Below are positions 26,244 through 35,379 of a stretch of 64,000 nt of DNA, piece by piece. The stretch covers positions 22,227 through 86,226 of the forward strand of contig CANFJB010000013.1 in assembly GCA_947447375.1 (NCBI GenBank). Reading direction: 5' to 3'. The position numbers and the translations under genes were made by a program. Under the pieces are notes generated by a model. That model ran no database searches. It worked only from the letters and a program-made list of their open reading frames with translations, and was not told the origin of the DNA. This DNA is from Bacteroidota bacterium. Its GTDB lineage: Bacteria; Bacteroidota; Bacteroidia; Flavobacteriales; Flavobacteriaceae. Each line of letters starts with the position of its first letter. Position 1 is the first letter of the stretch.

Positions 26244-26870
26244 ATGTCCAATTTTAACGAGAAACAAATTCATATTCTTCAAGTAGCAGAAAAACTTTTT
26301 GCTGAACATGGATTTGACGGAACCTCAATTAGAATGATCTCTAAAGAAGCTGGAATTAATGTTGCAATGGTTTCCTATTACTTTGGATCTAAAGAAAGTT
26401 TATTAGAAAAACTAATCATTTATAGAACGAGTGATTTGAAACTAAAATTGGAAAATGTTCTAAAAACAGAAGCTTCTCCGATAACTAAAATTGAGAATTA
26501 TGTTAATCTGTACATTGAAAAAATGAATTGCAATAAGAATTTATATCAAATATTGCATACAGAGATTTCCTCTCCAAAGAGAGCTATTGACTTAAAAGCC
26601 TTTTCAGAGGTTAAGAAAAATAATCTGGAAACGCTAAAGAACATTATTGAGTTAGGTCAAAACCAAAAAATATTTAAGAAAGACATTAATATTGCCTTGA
26701 TAACCCCAATGATTTTGGGAACTTATTTTCATTTTCACAGTAATAAGCCTTATTTTAAAGATTTATTAAATTTAAAAACAGAAACAGCTTACAATAATTA
26801 TATAAATAACGAATTTACTACACACATTCAACAAACCATCAAATCACTTTTACTAAATGAAAGTAACTAA
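26244..26870 (+). CDS. TetR-family transcriptional regulator
   Basis: A 208-residue repressor. The N-terminal helix-turn-helix is clear: LQVAEKLFAEHGFDGTSIRM followed by EAGINVAMVSYYFGSKESLL (about residues 8-55). The C-terminal two thirds are helical and would bind a ligand and form the dimer. I chose the ATG at 26244 over the adjacent TTG. It is the first gene of an efflux operon: its end overlaps the TolC gene start by 14 bases, and a 40-base palindrome sits just upstream. It therefore very likely autoregulates itself and the three transport genes. The inducing compound is unknown. Confidence 0.94.
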   Translation: MSNFNEKQIHILQVAEKLFAEHGFDGTSIRMISKEAGINVAMVSYYFGSKESLLEKLIIYRTSDLKLKLENVLKTEASPITKIENYVNLYIEKMNCNKNLYQILHTEISSPKRAIDLKAFSEVKKNNLETLKNIIELGQNQKIFKKDINIALITPMILGTYFHFHSNKPYFKDLLNLKTETAYNNYINNEFTTHIQQTIKSLLLNESN

Positions 26871-28185
26871 ATTTTTGCTTATTGGACTCATTTCAATTGG
26901 AATTCAGTCGGTTAAAGCACAAGAGAAAAAAGGGTTGACGCTAAATGAAGCCATCAATATTGCGATTTCAAAAAGTAGCGATATTGCATTGGCAACAGCA
27001 AAAGCAGCAACCAAAAATTACGAATCTCAAATGATGAAGAACAATCTTTATCCTGACTTGAGAGCATCTGGGCAGTTTTTACAACTTTCCAATGCACACA
27101 TCAGCTCCAATTTGAATTCAAATTCCTCCAATTCCAATTCGCCAATTGCCGTAAATCAAGTTATGCTTGGGCAAATAAGTGCTGGATTACCCCTATTCTC
27201 TGGATTTAGATTAGGAAATAGCGTTAAAGCTTCATCCAACTTATATTCTTCTGAAAAAGCAAGATTGGAGCAAACGAAGGAAAATATAGCTATGGAAATA
27301 ATTGAAAACTATGCCAATTTGTACCGAGCTCAGAAAGCTGTGATCCTAATTACTGATAATTTAAAAAGTGCAGAACAACGCGTTACCGACTTTTCAGCAT
27401 TAGAAAAAAATGGGATTATTGCACGTAATGATTTGCTGAAAGCACAATTACAACAATCGAAAGTGCAATTGGCATTGGACGAAGCTTATAAAAATGTATC
27501 TGTTTACAATTATGATTTAATTACACTTTTAAAACTACCTACCGATTTTAAAATTGATATAGACGAAAATCAATTTGGTAACAAGCAGCCAATAAACACA
27601 ATGAACGATGTTCAGGTTGCCCTAAAAAATCGTAAAGATCTTGAAGCGATTCATTTTCTTCAAAAAGCAAGTGAAAACAATATCCAAATTGCAAAAAGTG
27701 CTTATTATCCTTCCTTGAATTTAACTGGAGGATTGATTTATTTGGATTTAAAAAATACCTTGACGGTTTCCAACGCAATGAATTTTGGTTTTGGTTTGTC
27801 TTACGATATTGCCAATATCTTTAAGAATGGAACTAACGTAAAAACGGCAAAAAGCAAGGCGTTAGAAGTTCAAGAAACGGAAAGCATTTTATCTGAAAAG
27901 ATTAAAACCCAGGTGCATGAAGCCAACGAAAATTATAACTTAGCTTTAAAACAAAATTTAGTTTACGAACAAGCTATCGATCAAGCTAAAGAAAATTACA
28001 GAATTGTGAAAGACAAATACGACAACGGACTTTCAAATACTACGGAACTTTTAGAAGCCGATGTTGAACAATTAAATTCTAGAATAAATTATGCTTACTC
28101 AAGGGCGAACGTAATGCTAAAATATTACGAAATGCAATTTGCAGCAGGTCAATTAATCCAATCATTCCAACTAACAAAAAACTAA
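26857..28185 (+). CDS. TolC-family outer-membrane channel
   Basis: A 442-residue outer-membrane efflux protein, the exit duct of a tripartite pump. A signal peptide covers about residues 1-21 (ends SVKAQ). Two OEP repeats follow (about 28-215 and 240-425), each with long helices; LTLNEAINIAISKS starts the first and LKNRKDLEAIHFLQKASENN the second. No lipobox cysteine is present, so it is not a lipidated type. It overlaps the TetR gene by 14 bases and precedes the adaptor gene by 11, so it should act with the EmrA- and EmrB-like proteins that follow. Confidence 0.93.
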   Translation: MKVTKFLLIGLISIGIQSVKAQEKKGLTLNEAINIAISKSSDIALATAKAATKNYESQMMKNNLYPDLRASGQFLQLSNAHISSNLNSNSSNSNSPIAVNQVMLGQISAGLPLFSGFRLGNSVKASSNLYSSEKARLEQTKENIAMEIIENYANLYRAQKAVILITDNLKSAEQRVTDFSALEKNGIIARNDLLKAQLQQSKVQLALDEAYKNVSVYNYDLITLLKLPTDFKIDIDENQFGNKQPINTMNDVQVALKNRKDLEAIHFLQKASENNIQIAKSAYYPSLNLTGGLIYLDLKNTLTVSNAMNFGFGLSYDIANIFKNGTNVKTAKSKALEVQETESILSEKIKTQVHEANENYNLALKQNLVYEQAIDQAKENYRIVKDKYDNGLSNTTELLEADVEQLNSRINYAYSRANVMLKYYEMQFAAGQLIQSFQLTKN

Positions 28186-28196
28186 TATTTCTTATC

Positions 28197-29273
28197 ATGG
28201 AAAATCAAAAAAGCAACAAAAAAAGTATCATTATTGTAGTATTAATTCTTTCAGGATTGAGCTATGGAATATATAAATACATGCATTCTCTTTCGCATGA
28301 AACCACTGACGATGCGCAAATTGAGAAAAATATGAATCCAATTATTCCTAGAGTAATGGGTTATGTGACTAAAGTGTACATCAAAGACAACGATTATGTA
28401 AAAAAAGGAGATACCCTTTTTACCATTGATAATAATGATTATATAGTTAAACTAGAAGATGCTAAAGCAGCATTAATTGCGGCACAAGGAAATTTTGAAG
28501 TTTCAAAAGCTGATATTGGAAGTGCTTTAGCAAGTGTTTCAGTTTCAGATGCTAACGTACAATCGGCGGGTGGAACTATTGAAACGGCAAAAATTAGATT
28601 AGGAAGAGCGACCAACGATTTTGAACGTTATAATAATTTATACAAAAATCATTCGATAACAAAACAACAATACGAACAAGCTTTAGCTGCAAAACAAGAA
28701 GCTGAAAGCCAATTGAGAATATTGCAAGACCAACAAAAAGCGAGTTCGTTTCAAAAATCGGTAATTATTGCGAAATCTAAAGTTTCTAACAAACAAAGTG
28801 AAGTTGCTTCTGCCAATATAAAACGCGCTGAAGCCATGCTAGAAGCTGCTAAATTGAACTTAAGTTATACAGTTGTTACCGCTGCAATTGATGGGCAAGT
28901 TTCAAAAATCGCTATCCAACCTGGACAATTAGTTCAACCTGGGCAAGCCTTATTTTACATTATTAATAATCAAGAAGCTTGGGTAATTGCTAATTTTAAA
29001 GAAACGCAATTGAACAAAATGAAAATGGGGCAAAAAGTAACTGTAAAAGTAGATGCTTACCCTGACACTGATTTTGAAGGTGAAATCACTTCTTTTTCAC
29101 CAGCAACAGGTTCTAAATTTTCATTACTTCCACCAGATAATGCTACTGGAAACTTTGTGAAAACAATTCAACGTTTGCCAGTAAAAATTAGCTTGAACGC
29201 AACAAACGATCCTGAGAAAATTAAATTATTACGACCAGGAATGAATGTAGATGTTGACGTACATATTAACTAA
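28197..29273 (+). CDS. HlyD/EmrA-type membrane fusion protein
   Basis: A 358-residue periplasmic adaptor. One membrane anchor near the N-terminus (about residues 9-26, SIIIVVLILSGLSYGIY) is followed by SHETTDDAQIEKNMNPIIPR, the EmrA-like start of the barrel domain with the TDDA motif; a long coiled-coil hairpin (about 80-215) with the repeated Ala/Gln pattern; and a second lipoyl half (IDGQVSKIAIQPGQLV). It links the MFS pump to TolC. It is tightly placed between those genes in the TetR-controlled operon. Confidence 0.94.
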   Translation: MENQKSNKKSIIIVVLILSGLSYGIYKYMHSLSHETTDDAQIEKNMNPIIPRVMGYVTKVYIKDNDYVKKGDTLFTIDNNDYIVKLEDAKAALIAAQGNFEVSKADIGSALASVSVSDANVQSAGGTIETAKIRLGRATNDFERYNNLYKNHSITKQQYEQALAAKQEAESQLRILQDQQKASSFQKSVIIAKSKVSNKQSEVASANIKRAEAMLEAAKLNLSYTVVTAAIDGQVSKIAIQPGQLVQPGQALFYIINNQEAWVIANFKETQLNKMKMGQKVTVKVDAYPDTDFEGEITSFSPATGSKFSLLPPDNATGNFVKTIQRLPVKISLNATNDPEKIKLLRPGMNVDVDVHIN

Positions 29274-29299
29274 ATAACAGCATTTGAACCAAATAAAAT

Positions 29300-30853
29300 A
29301 TGGTACAACAAGATCCAGATAGCTTAGTAGAATATGGTTTCAGAAGGGTAATTATCACCATTACGGCGGTACTTTGCGCCTTACTTGAAATTGTAGATAC
29401 CACTATTGTTAACGTAGCCTTGAACAACATGCGAGGAAGTTTAGGAGCAACCTTAACCGATGTTGCTTGGGTAATCACCGCTTATGCTATTGCAAATGTG
29501 ATCATCATTCCAATGACGAGCTGGTTGTCACAACAATTTGGACGACGAAACTATTTTGCCACTTCTATTATCATTTTTACCATTGCATCCTTTATGTGTG
29601 GAAACGCAACGAATATATGGGAATTGGTGTTTTTTAGATTCATTCAAGGTTTAGGTGGAGGTGCTTTACTTGTTACTGCTCAAACGATTATTACAGAAAG
29701 TTATCCCGTTGCAAAACGTGGGATGGCTCAAGCAATTTATGGAATGGGCGTTATTGTAGGTCCCACATTAGGTCCGCCGTTGGGAGGTTATTTTGTAGAT
29801 CATTTTTCTTGGCCTTATATATTTTATATTAATATTCCAATTGGTATTATTGCCGCATTTTTAACAATAACTTTTGTTAGAAGTCCTAAATTCGGTGAAA
29901 AACTAAAAGCGTCACAAGTCGATTGGTGGGGAATTGTTTTTCTCGCTGGATTTGTAGGTTCGCTTCAATATGTTTTAGAACACGGTCAGCAAGACGACTG
30001 GTTTAACGATAGAATAATCAATATTCTAACCTTAGTTTCTTCGGTGAGTTTTATGCTTTTTATTTGGCGAGAGCTCAATTACAAACATCCAATTGTAAAT
30101 TTAAGAGTGCTAAAAAACACCAATTTGCGCGTGGGAGTTATCATGAGTTTTGTACTTGGCTTTGGACTATATAGCTCAACTTTTATTATCCCAATTTACA
30201 CACAATCAATACTGGGCTGGAGTGCGTTAAATGCAGGATTAATACTTATTCCTAGTTCTATTACCACTGGTTTTATGATGCCAATGATTGGGAAATTAAT
30301 TCAGCGTGGTGTTCCTCAAGCCTATATGGTAGCGGTAGGATTTTTCGCTTTTTTTATATTCTCCTTTTGGATGCACAGTGTTTTAACGCCTGACACCGGA
30401 ACGGAACATATTTTCTGGCCATTGATATTACGTGGAATTGGACTTGGATTGCTTTTTGTACCCATAACTACACTTTCACTTTCTACATTAAAAGGTAAAG
30501 AAATTGGTGAAGGTGCTGCTTTTACCGGAATGATGAGACAATTAGGAGGGTCATTCGGTATTGCAATCATAACTACTTTAATAGCGAGATTGAACCAAGA
30601 ACATAGAATTAATTTAATTTCTCACCTTGATAAGACCAATTTCGCTGTCCAACAAAGAGTAATGCAATTGCAACAAGGTTTAATGAGTCGTGGATTTAGC
30701 ATCAATGAATCTCTAAATAAGGCTTATCAAATTCTAGAATACAATGTGATGAAGCAAAGTGCGGTATTAACTTATATCGATATTTTTAATTATCTAGGAT
30801 TGTTGTTTTTATTCTGTATTCCTTTTGTGTTGTTAATAAAGAAAAGAAATTAA
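29300..30853 (+). CDS. DHA2-family MFS multidrug transporter (EmrB/QacA type)
   Basis: A 517-residue, 14-span proton-coupled drug exporter. EIVDTTIVNVALNNMRGSLG is motif D1 of the DHA2 family, GRRNYFATS the loop 2-3 motif A part, and GMGVIVGPTLGPPLGGYFVD is motif C of drug antiporters in span 5. With the HlyD and TolC proteins encoded just upstream it forms a pump from the cytosol to the outside. It is the last gene of the TetR operon; a long hairpin at 30934-30987 follows. The substrate is probably toxic and hydrophobic, but no specific drug can be named. Confidence 0.95.
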   Translation: MVQQDPDSLVEYGFRRVIITITAVLCALLEIVDTTIVNVALNNMRGSLGATLTDVAWVITAYAIANVIIIPMTSWLSQQFGRRNYFATSIIIFTIASFMCGNATNIWELVFFRFIQGLGGGALLVTAQTIITESYPVAKRGMAQAIYGMGVIVGPTLGPPLGGYFVDHFSWPYIFYINIPIGIIAAFLTITFVRSPKFGEKLKASQVDWWGIVFLAGFVGSLQYVLEHGQQDDWFNDRIINILTLVSSVSFMLFIWRELNYKHPIVNLRVLKNTNLRVGVIMSFVLGFGLYSSTFIIPIYTQSILGWSALNAGLILIPSSITTGFMMPMIGKLIQRGVPQAYMVAVGFFAFFIFSFWMHSVLTPDTGTEHIFWPLILRGIGLGLLFVPITTLSLSTLKGKEIGEGAAFTGMMRQLGGSFGIAIITTLIARLNQEHRINLISHLDKTNFAVQQRVMQLQQGLMSRGFSINESLNKAYQILEYNVMKQSAVLTYIDIFNYLGLLFLFCIPFVLLIKKRN

Positions 30854-31032
30854 TTTTTTCACTACAAAAGAATCAATTTTCACCACAAAAGAAACAAAAG
30901 TTAAAAGTAAAAGACACAAAAGCATTAAAATTGAATCACCGCAAGTTCGCAAATTTTAACTTTTTAATTTGCGAATTTGCGGTGATTTTTTTCTTTATTT
31001 CTTTTATTATTCTTTGCTTCTTTTGTGTGAAA
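30854..31032. repeat. nested inverted-repeat element
   Basis: Two layers. The outer arms are CACCACAAAAGAAACAAAAG (30881-30900, with an imperfect extra copy at about 30860-30873) and the near-complement around 31010-31030 that ends TTCTTTTGTGTG. The inner arms are at 30934-30955 and 30966-30987 (core CACCGCAAGTTCGCAAATT), about 22 bases each, with wobble pairs and a 10-base loop. A T-run after the inner right arm makes it a likely terminator for the emrB-type gene. The whole looks like an interspersed intergenic element. No ORF is present here. Confidence 0.7.
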
Positions 31033-31052
31033 AAAAAAAAATGCGATGAATT

Positions 31053-31811
31053 TTATCTGGTAAAAACTAATTTTGAATCACTCGATAAATTAGCATCAAA
31101 AGCATAACCTTCATAATTAAATCCTTTGATATCGTCAATAGTTTGAGCATTGGTGTCAATAATAAATCGTACCATTAATCCCCTAGCCTTCTTTGCAAAG
31201 AAACTAATCATAGTCAATTTACCGTCTTTATAATCTTTGAATTCAGGCGTTATTACATTTGCTTTAAGCGATTTAGTATCAACGGCCGAGAAATATTCAT
31301 TACTGGCTAAATTCAATAAAAAATCCCCTTTAGAAATCGATTTATTTAACGCTTTAGTAATCTTAGTTTTCCAAAAAGCATATAGATTTTTAGATTCACC
31401 AATGGCAATTGAAGTTCCCATTTCCAATCGGTAGGGCTGAATTAAATCTAGCGGTTTCAACAAGCCATACAAACCCGAAAGGATAAACAATCGGCTTTGT
31501 AAATCTTCCATTTTATCCATCGAAATTGTGTAGGCATCAACTCCAGTATAAACTTCCCCATCAAAAGCATAAATTGCAGGTCGCGAGTTATCAGGTGTAA
31601 ATGGGGTTTTCCAACTTTGATTGCGTTCCCAATTCAATTCTGCCAATTTATCTGAAATGTCCATCAAATTAGATAAATCTTTAGGTTTCATTTTTTTCAA
31701 TACCTTATGAACTTGTCGTGCCTCTTTTAAAAAGGCAGCTTCTGAGAATGTCTGCATTGGCAATTCAGATTCGAAATTTAAGGACTTAGCCGGAGAAATT
31801 ACAATTTTCAT
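31053..31811 (-). CDS. yaaA: peroxide stress protein YaaA
   Basis: A 252-residue protein of the YaaA (DUF328) family. The start MKIVISPAKSLNFESELP, the YAFDGEVYTGVDAY segment, LSGLYGLLKPLDLIQPYRLEM and the end YEGYAFDANLSS are diagnostic. In E. coli, YaaA lowers free iron under peroxide stress and binds DNA; it acts in the cytosol. The gene is on the minus strand, convergent with the drug-efflux operon, and appears to be single. No OxyR-type site could be recognised in front of it. Confidence 0.95.
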   Translation of the reverse strand: MKIVISPAKSLNFESELPMQTFSEAAFLKEARQVHKVLKKMKPKDLSNLMDISDKLAELNWERNQSWKTPFTPDNSRPAIYAFDGEVYTGVDAYTISMDKMEDLQSRLFILSGLYGLLKPLDLIQPYRLEMGTSIAIGESKNLYAFWKTKITKALNKSISKGDFLLNLASNEYFSAVDTKSLKANVITPEFKDYKDGKLTMISFFAKKARGLMVRFIIDTNAQTIDDIKGFNYEGYAFDANLSSDSKLVFTR

Positions 31812-31903
31812 AATAGTCGATTATTGAAACTCAAAAATACAAATAACAATATTAGATTGCTATTTCATTACTATAGTATTTTTCTATAATTATATAATTT
31901 TAT

Positions 31904-31911
31904 TACATTTG
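31904..31911 (+). promoter_or_regulatory. TAnnTTTG promoter element before the 31936 gene
   Basis: TACATTTG fits the consensus and ends 24 bases before the ATG at 31936; T-runs sit where the TTG box would be. Confidence 0.45.
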
Positions 31912-31935
31912 TAACAACAAATTAATTTATCAAAA

Positions 31936-32502
31936 ATGAAAAAAATAGTAGTTTTAGCCCTTTTAATTAGTAGCTTTAGCTTTGCACAAGACAAATTTAA
32001 ACAAGCAAGAGGAATTGAACAAAGAAGAACAATCAGCTTGGGTTTTAGCTTCTCTGAACCTAGCGCATTTGAATTGACAGGAGAAAAAAAACACCTTAAA
32101 ACAGATTTCTTTGGTTACAACCATTCCAGTGTTTTAAAATTAGGATACGGAAGAACGGTAGTAAATTTGAGTGGACAAAACCATATTGGAACAGGGATCT
32201 TATTATCTTCTGGTTCTAGAACTTTTTTAAAGAAAGACAGTTGGGAAGAATTTTACTACCAAAACAGTTTGGAATTTGGTTACATCCGATTTAAAGATGA
32301 AAATTATTCAGGAACCTATAAATACATTTCCTTTTTCAATCCTGAAGTAGGATACAAATGGCAAGTTTCCAAAGAATTAAGTATCGATCCTTCAATGGGT
32401 TGCCTTTGGAAAATAGAATGGCGAGGTACTGACGATGTCGATAATAGATCATTTTCAAGCTTAGTTCCAAGAGTGGGTATCAAAGTAGGATACCGTTTTT
32501 AA
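31936..32502 (+). CDS. hypothetical exported protein, probable outer-membrane beta-barrel
   Basis: A 188-residue protein with a signal peptide (about residues 1-17, ends SFAQ). The mature sequence has an alternating aromatic/polar pattern (ISLGFSFSEPSAF, LKLGYGRTVVNLSG, NSLEFGYIRFKDEN) and ends VGIKVGYRF; a final Phe and short beta strands are usual in outer-membrane barrels, here perhaps of eight strands. I do not recognise the family. It is a single gene with its own promoter element and a strong terminator. Confidence 0.78.
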   Translation: MKKIVVLALLISSFSFAQDKFKQARGIEQRRTISLGFSFSEPSAFELTGEKKHLKTDFFGYNHSSVLKLGYGRTVVNLSGQNHIGTGILLSSGSRTFLKKDSWEEFYYQNSLEFGYIRFKDENYSGTYKYISFFNPEVGYKWQVSKELSIDPSMGCLWKIEWRGTDDVDNRSFSSLVPRVGIKVGYRF

Positions 32503-32506
32503 TAAT

Positions 32507-32535
32507 AAAAGGGGTTCAAATTGAACCCCTTTTTT
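32507..32535. terminator. bidirectional terminator
   Basis: AAAAGGGGTTCAA and TTGAACCCCTTTT form an almost loopless stem between A- and T-runs, 4 bases past the stop at 32502 and 12 before the stop of rluD on the other strand. Confidence 0.88.
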
Positions 32536-32547
32536 GTTTTTTGTTTA

Positions 32548-33591
32548 TTATTCTTCCTCCAGCACTTCGTGTGACTTCGAGTAGTTTCGCCACTTTTCAA
32601 TGCAATCCTGCATATCTTGTGGTAACTCAGTATCAAAACGCATCATTTCGCCAGTGGTAGGATGAACAAACCCAAGTGTTTTAGCATGTAACGCTTGTCG
32701 TGGCAATATCTTAAAGCAATTATCGATAAACTGCTTGTATTTTGTAAACGTAGTGCCCTTTAAAATTAAATCGCCACCATAACGAGCATCGTTAAAAAGC
32801 GGGTGACCAATGTGTTTCATGTGAACACGAATTTGGTGCGTACGTCCTGTTTCCAATATACACGAAACCAAAGTTACATAACCAAAACGTTCTAAAACCT
32901 TGTAATGAGTAACTGCTGGTTTTCCAATGGTTGGGTCTTCAAAAACCGCCATTTGCATTCGGTCTTTTACGTGTCGTGCTATATTTCCTTCGATGGTACC
33001 TTCATCCTCTTTTACCGTTCCCCAAACTAACGCAATGTATTCTCTTTCAGTAGTTTTCGATTCAAATTGCTTGGCCAAATGCGTCATTGCCGCTTCGGTT
33101 TTTGCAATTACTAAAAGTCCAGTGGTGTCTTTATCAATTCTATGAACTAATCCCGGTCGTTCACTAGAATTCATAGGTAAATTCTCAAAATGATACGCCA
33201 AAGCATTAACTAATGTCCCCGTGTAATTTCCATGTCCAGGGTGAACAACAAAATCGGCAGGTTTATTAATTAACAATAAAGTATCGTCTTCATAAACAAT
33301 ATTTAGCGGAATATTCTCAGGATCTACGCGGTTTTCAAAAGGAGGGTGCGACAACATAATTCGAACTACATCGAACGGTTTCACACGGTAATTGGATTTT
33401 ACAGGAATATCATTCACATAAATATCCCCAGCAGAAGCCGCATTTTGAATTTTGTTTCGAGTGGCATTGGGAATCAAATTCATCAAAAATTTGTCAATTC
33501 TTAATAGCAATTGCCCTTTAGGAACGTCAAATCTAAAATGTTCAAATAACTCCTCTTCTATTTCCTCAATATCGTTGTTGTTATTGTTCAT
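32548..33591 (-). CDS. RluA-family 23S rRNA pseudouridine synthase (RluD-type)
   Basis: A 347-residue enzyme. An N-terminal S4 RNA-binding domain (residues about 20-95; LLLRIDKFLMNLIPNATRNK) precedes the catalytic domain with GLVHRIDKDTTGLLVIAKT, where Asp153 is the nucleophile. ETGRTHQIRVHMKHIGHP and HAKTLGFVHPTTGE are further family motifs. The S4 domain and length agree with RluD, which makes the three pseudouridines of helix 69, but RluC-type activity cannot be excluded. Its start overlaps the end of the PASTA-domain gene by 11 bases. Confidence 0.94.
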   Translation of the reverse strand: MNNNNNDIEEIEEELFEHFRFDVPKGQLLLRIDKFLMNLIPNATRNKIQNAASAGDIYVNDIPVKSNYRVKPFDVVRIMLSHPPFENRVDPENIPLNIVYEDDTLLLINKPADFVVHPGHGNYTGTLVNALAYHFENLPMNSSERPGLVHRIDKDTTGLLVIAKTEAAMTHLAKQFESKTTEREYIALVWGTVKEDEGTIEGNIARHVKDRMQMAVFEDPTIGKPAVTHYKVLERFGYVTLVSCILETGRTHQIRVHMKHIGHPLFNDARYGGDLILKGTTFTKYKQFIDNCFKILPRQALHAKTLGFVHPTTGEMMRFDTELPQDMQDCIEKWRNYSKSHEVLEEE

Positions 33592-34186
33592 TTGAAGGTG
33601 TTTCAGTACTTAAACTGTCGGCAGGTTCAATAAATCCTTGGTTTCCATCGCCTAGAACCAAATCAATTTTAGAAGATTTAAAGATTTTATCTCCAGGATT
33701 TAATTTCTTTCCATTACAATGCATTTCTAAAACCATGTCTTTTGCCAAATCCGGTTTGTAGGTAATTTCTCCCGGTTCAAGACCCAACGATTTTAATGTT
33801 GGAACCGCCTGACGATAGGTTTTCTGAATTAAATTCGGAATTCTAACCATAGTAAAACCCGATGAATTTATCTTAATATAAATCTTTCTATTTTTCTTCA
33901 CTTTCGCGCCAGGCATAGGATCTTGTTCCACCACCGTGTGTTTTGGAAAGGCAGGATTAAAATCAACACTGTCTAAAAGGACATAATCTAAATCCAAATC
34001 ATCAACCGTCTCTTCCACTTGATCTTCCGTCATTTTAGCCAAATTAGGCACCGTAATTTCATTTCCGTGATCTGTTGTAAACGTCAACCAATGCATGAAA
34101 ATAAAACCAATAACAAACAAGATTGCCACGGCCGCTAGTAATTGAACCGCAAAAACTTTACTCTTTAAATAATCCTTTAAACTCAT
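33581..34186 (-). CDS. PASTA-domain protein, membrane-anchored
   Basis: A 201-residue protein with a short cytosolic start, one membrane span (about residues 14-31, VQLLAAVAILFVIGFIF) and two PASTA repeats outside (about 40-107, EITVPNLAKMTEDQVEETVD, and 108-180, MVRIPNLIQKTYRQAVPTLK). PASTA modules bind muropeptides or beta-lactams, but there is no kinase or penicillin-binding domain here. The gene overlaps rluD by 11 bases and is divergent from ddl, so a link with cell-wall synthesis is likely but inferred. Confidence 0.93.
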   Translation of the reverse strand: MSLKDYLKSKVFAVQLLAAVAILFVIGFIFMHWLTFTTDHGNEITVPNLAKMTEDQVEETVDDLDLDYVLLDSVDFNPAFPKHTVVEQDPMPGAKVKKNRKIYIKINSSGFTMVRIPNLIQKTYRQAVPTLKSLGLEPGEITYKPDLAKDMVLEMHCNGKKLNPGDKIFKSSKIDLVLGDGNQGFIEPADSLSTETPSNEQ

Positions 34187-34263
34187 ACTATTAGATTTAC
34201 TGCAAAGATATAAAAAATGTAAAGGTAATTCGTTTGAAAAAAAATGATATTTTTGTTAATTAT

Positions 34264-34337
34264 TAGGAGCTATTTCCTGCCATCATTCCAATCCACGCAA
34301 AAAAGCGTGGGATTTTCCCTTCTGTCAGGGCTAGGGC
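34264..34337 (+). repeat. interspersed hairpin element, copy B
   Basis: On the plus strand: GGAGCTATTTCCTGCC, CATTCCAATC, a hairpin (CCACGC and GCGTGG around an A-loop), GATTTTCC, CTTCTGTCA, GGGCTAGGGC. The order and much of the flanks match copy A (5592-5665, minus strand), but the hairpin bases are different and still pair. It lies between the PASTA gene and ddl, divergent genes, and could be transcribed toward ddl. Function unknown. Confidence 0.6.
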
Positions 34338-34369
34338 ATTTGATATAAAATTAAAATTAAAGATTAAAA

Positions 34370-35341
34370 ATGAAAAATATTGCAATCATCATGGGAGGCT
34401 ATTCCAGCGAATACAAAATTTCGTTGGTGAGTGGAAACGTAGTGTATAACTTTTTAGATCAATCGAAATTCAAAGGTTATCGAATTCACATTTTCAAAGA
34501 AAAATGGGTTTATGTTGATGCCAATGATGCTGAATTTCCAATCGATAAAAACGATTTTTCAACCACAGTAAACGGAACAAAAATCACCTTCGATGCCGTA
34601 TTTAATGCCATTCATGGAACTCCTGGAGAAGATGGATTAATGCAAGCCTATTTCGAATTATTGGGAATACCCCAAACCTCATGCGATTATTACCAAGCAG
34701 CACTTACTTTTAACAAACGCGATTTATTATCGGTATTAAAACCCTACGGAATAAAAACCGCTACTTCCTCTTATCTTAATAAAGGAGATCTTATTGACAC
34801 TACCGAAATTGTGAATAAAGTAGGATTGCCTTGTTTTGTAAAACCAAATAAATCGGGATCTAGCTTTGGTATTTCGAAAGTAAAAACAGCTGCCGAATTA
34901 CCTATTGCAATTGAAGTAGCTTATAAAGAAGACAACGAAATTATCATTGAGAGTTTCCTTGACGGAACTGAAGTTTCGGTTGGAGTGATCAATTACAAAG
35001 GAAAAATTACCGTTTTACCCATAACCGAAATAGTTTCAGAAAATGATTTCTTCGATTATGAAGCCAAATATTTGGGAAAATCTCAAGAAATTACGCCAGC
35101 AAGAATTTCTGATGAAATGACACAAAAAGTAGGAGAAATTGCAAAACGAGCTTACGAAGTTTTAAAAATGAAAGGGTTCTCACGAAGTGAATTCATCATT
35201 GTAAACGGAGAACCTCACATGCTGGAAATGAACACTATTCCTGGTTTAACTACTGAAAGTTTGATTCCACAACAAGCCAAAGCCGCTGGAATTTCATTGG
35301 AAGATTTATTCACCAATGCAATTGAATTGGCGTTAAGCTAA
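34370..35341 (+). CDS. ddl: D-alanine--D-alanine ligase
   Basis: A 323-residue ATP-grasp enzyme that joins two D-alanines for the peptidoglycan stem. The start GGYSSEYKISLVSGN, the His-Gly motif VFNAIHGTPGEDGLMQ, CFVKPNKSGSSFGISK (ATP-binding loop), and the end HMLEMNTIPGLTTESLIPQ (Mg-binding Glu and Asn) are diagnostic. It acts in the cytosol before MurF. The PASTA gene is just upstream on the other strand and coaD follows, separated by the toxin-antitoxin pair. The length is normal. Confidence 0.96.
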   Translation: MKNIAIIMGGYSSEYKISLVSGNVVYNFLDQSKFKGYRIHIFKEKWVYVDANDAEFPIDKNDFSTTVNGTKITFDAVFNAIHGTPGEDGLMQAYFELLGIPQTSCDYYQAALTFNKRDLLSVLKPYGIKTATSSYLNKGDLIDTTEIVNKVGLPCFVKPNKSGSSFGISKVKTAAELPIAIEVAYKEDNEIIIESFLDGTEVSVGVINYKGKITVLPITEIVSENDFFDYEAKYLGKSQEITPARISDEMTQKVGEIAKRAYEVLKMKGFSRSEFIIVNGEPHMLEMNTIPGLTTESLIPQQAKAAGISLEDLFTNAIELALS

Positions 35342-35379
35342 AAACTAATTAATTAGTTAACTTTGTAAAAAAAAATATC

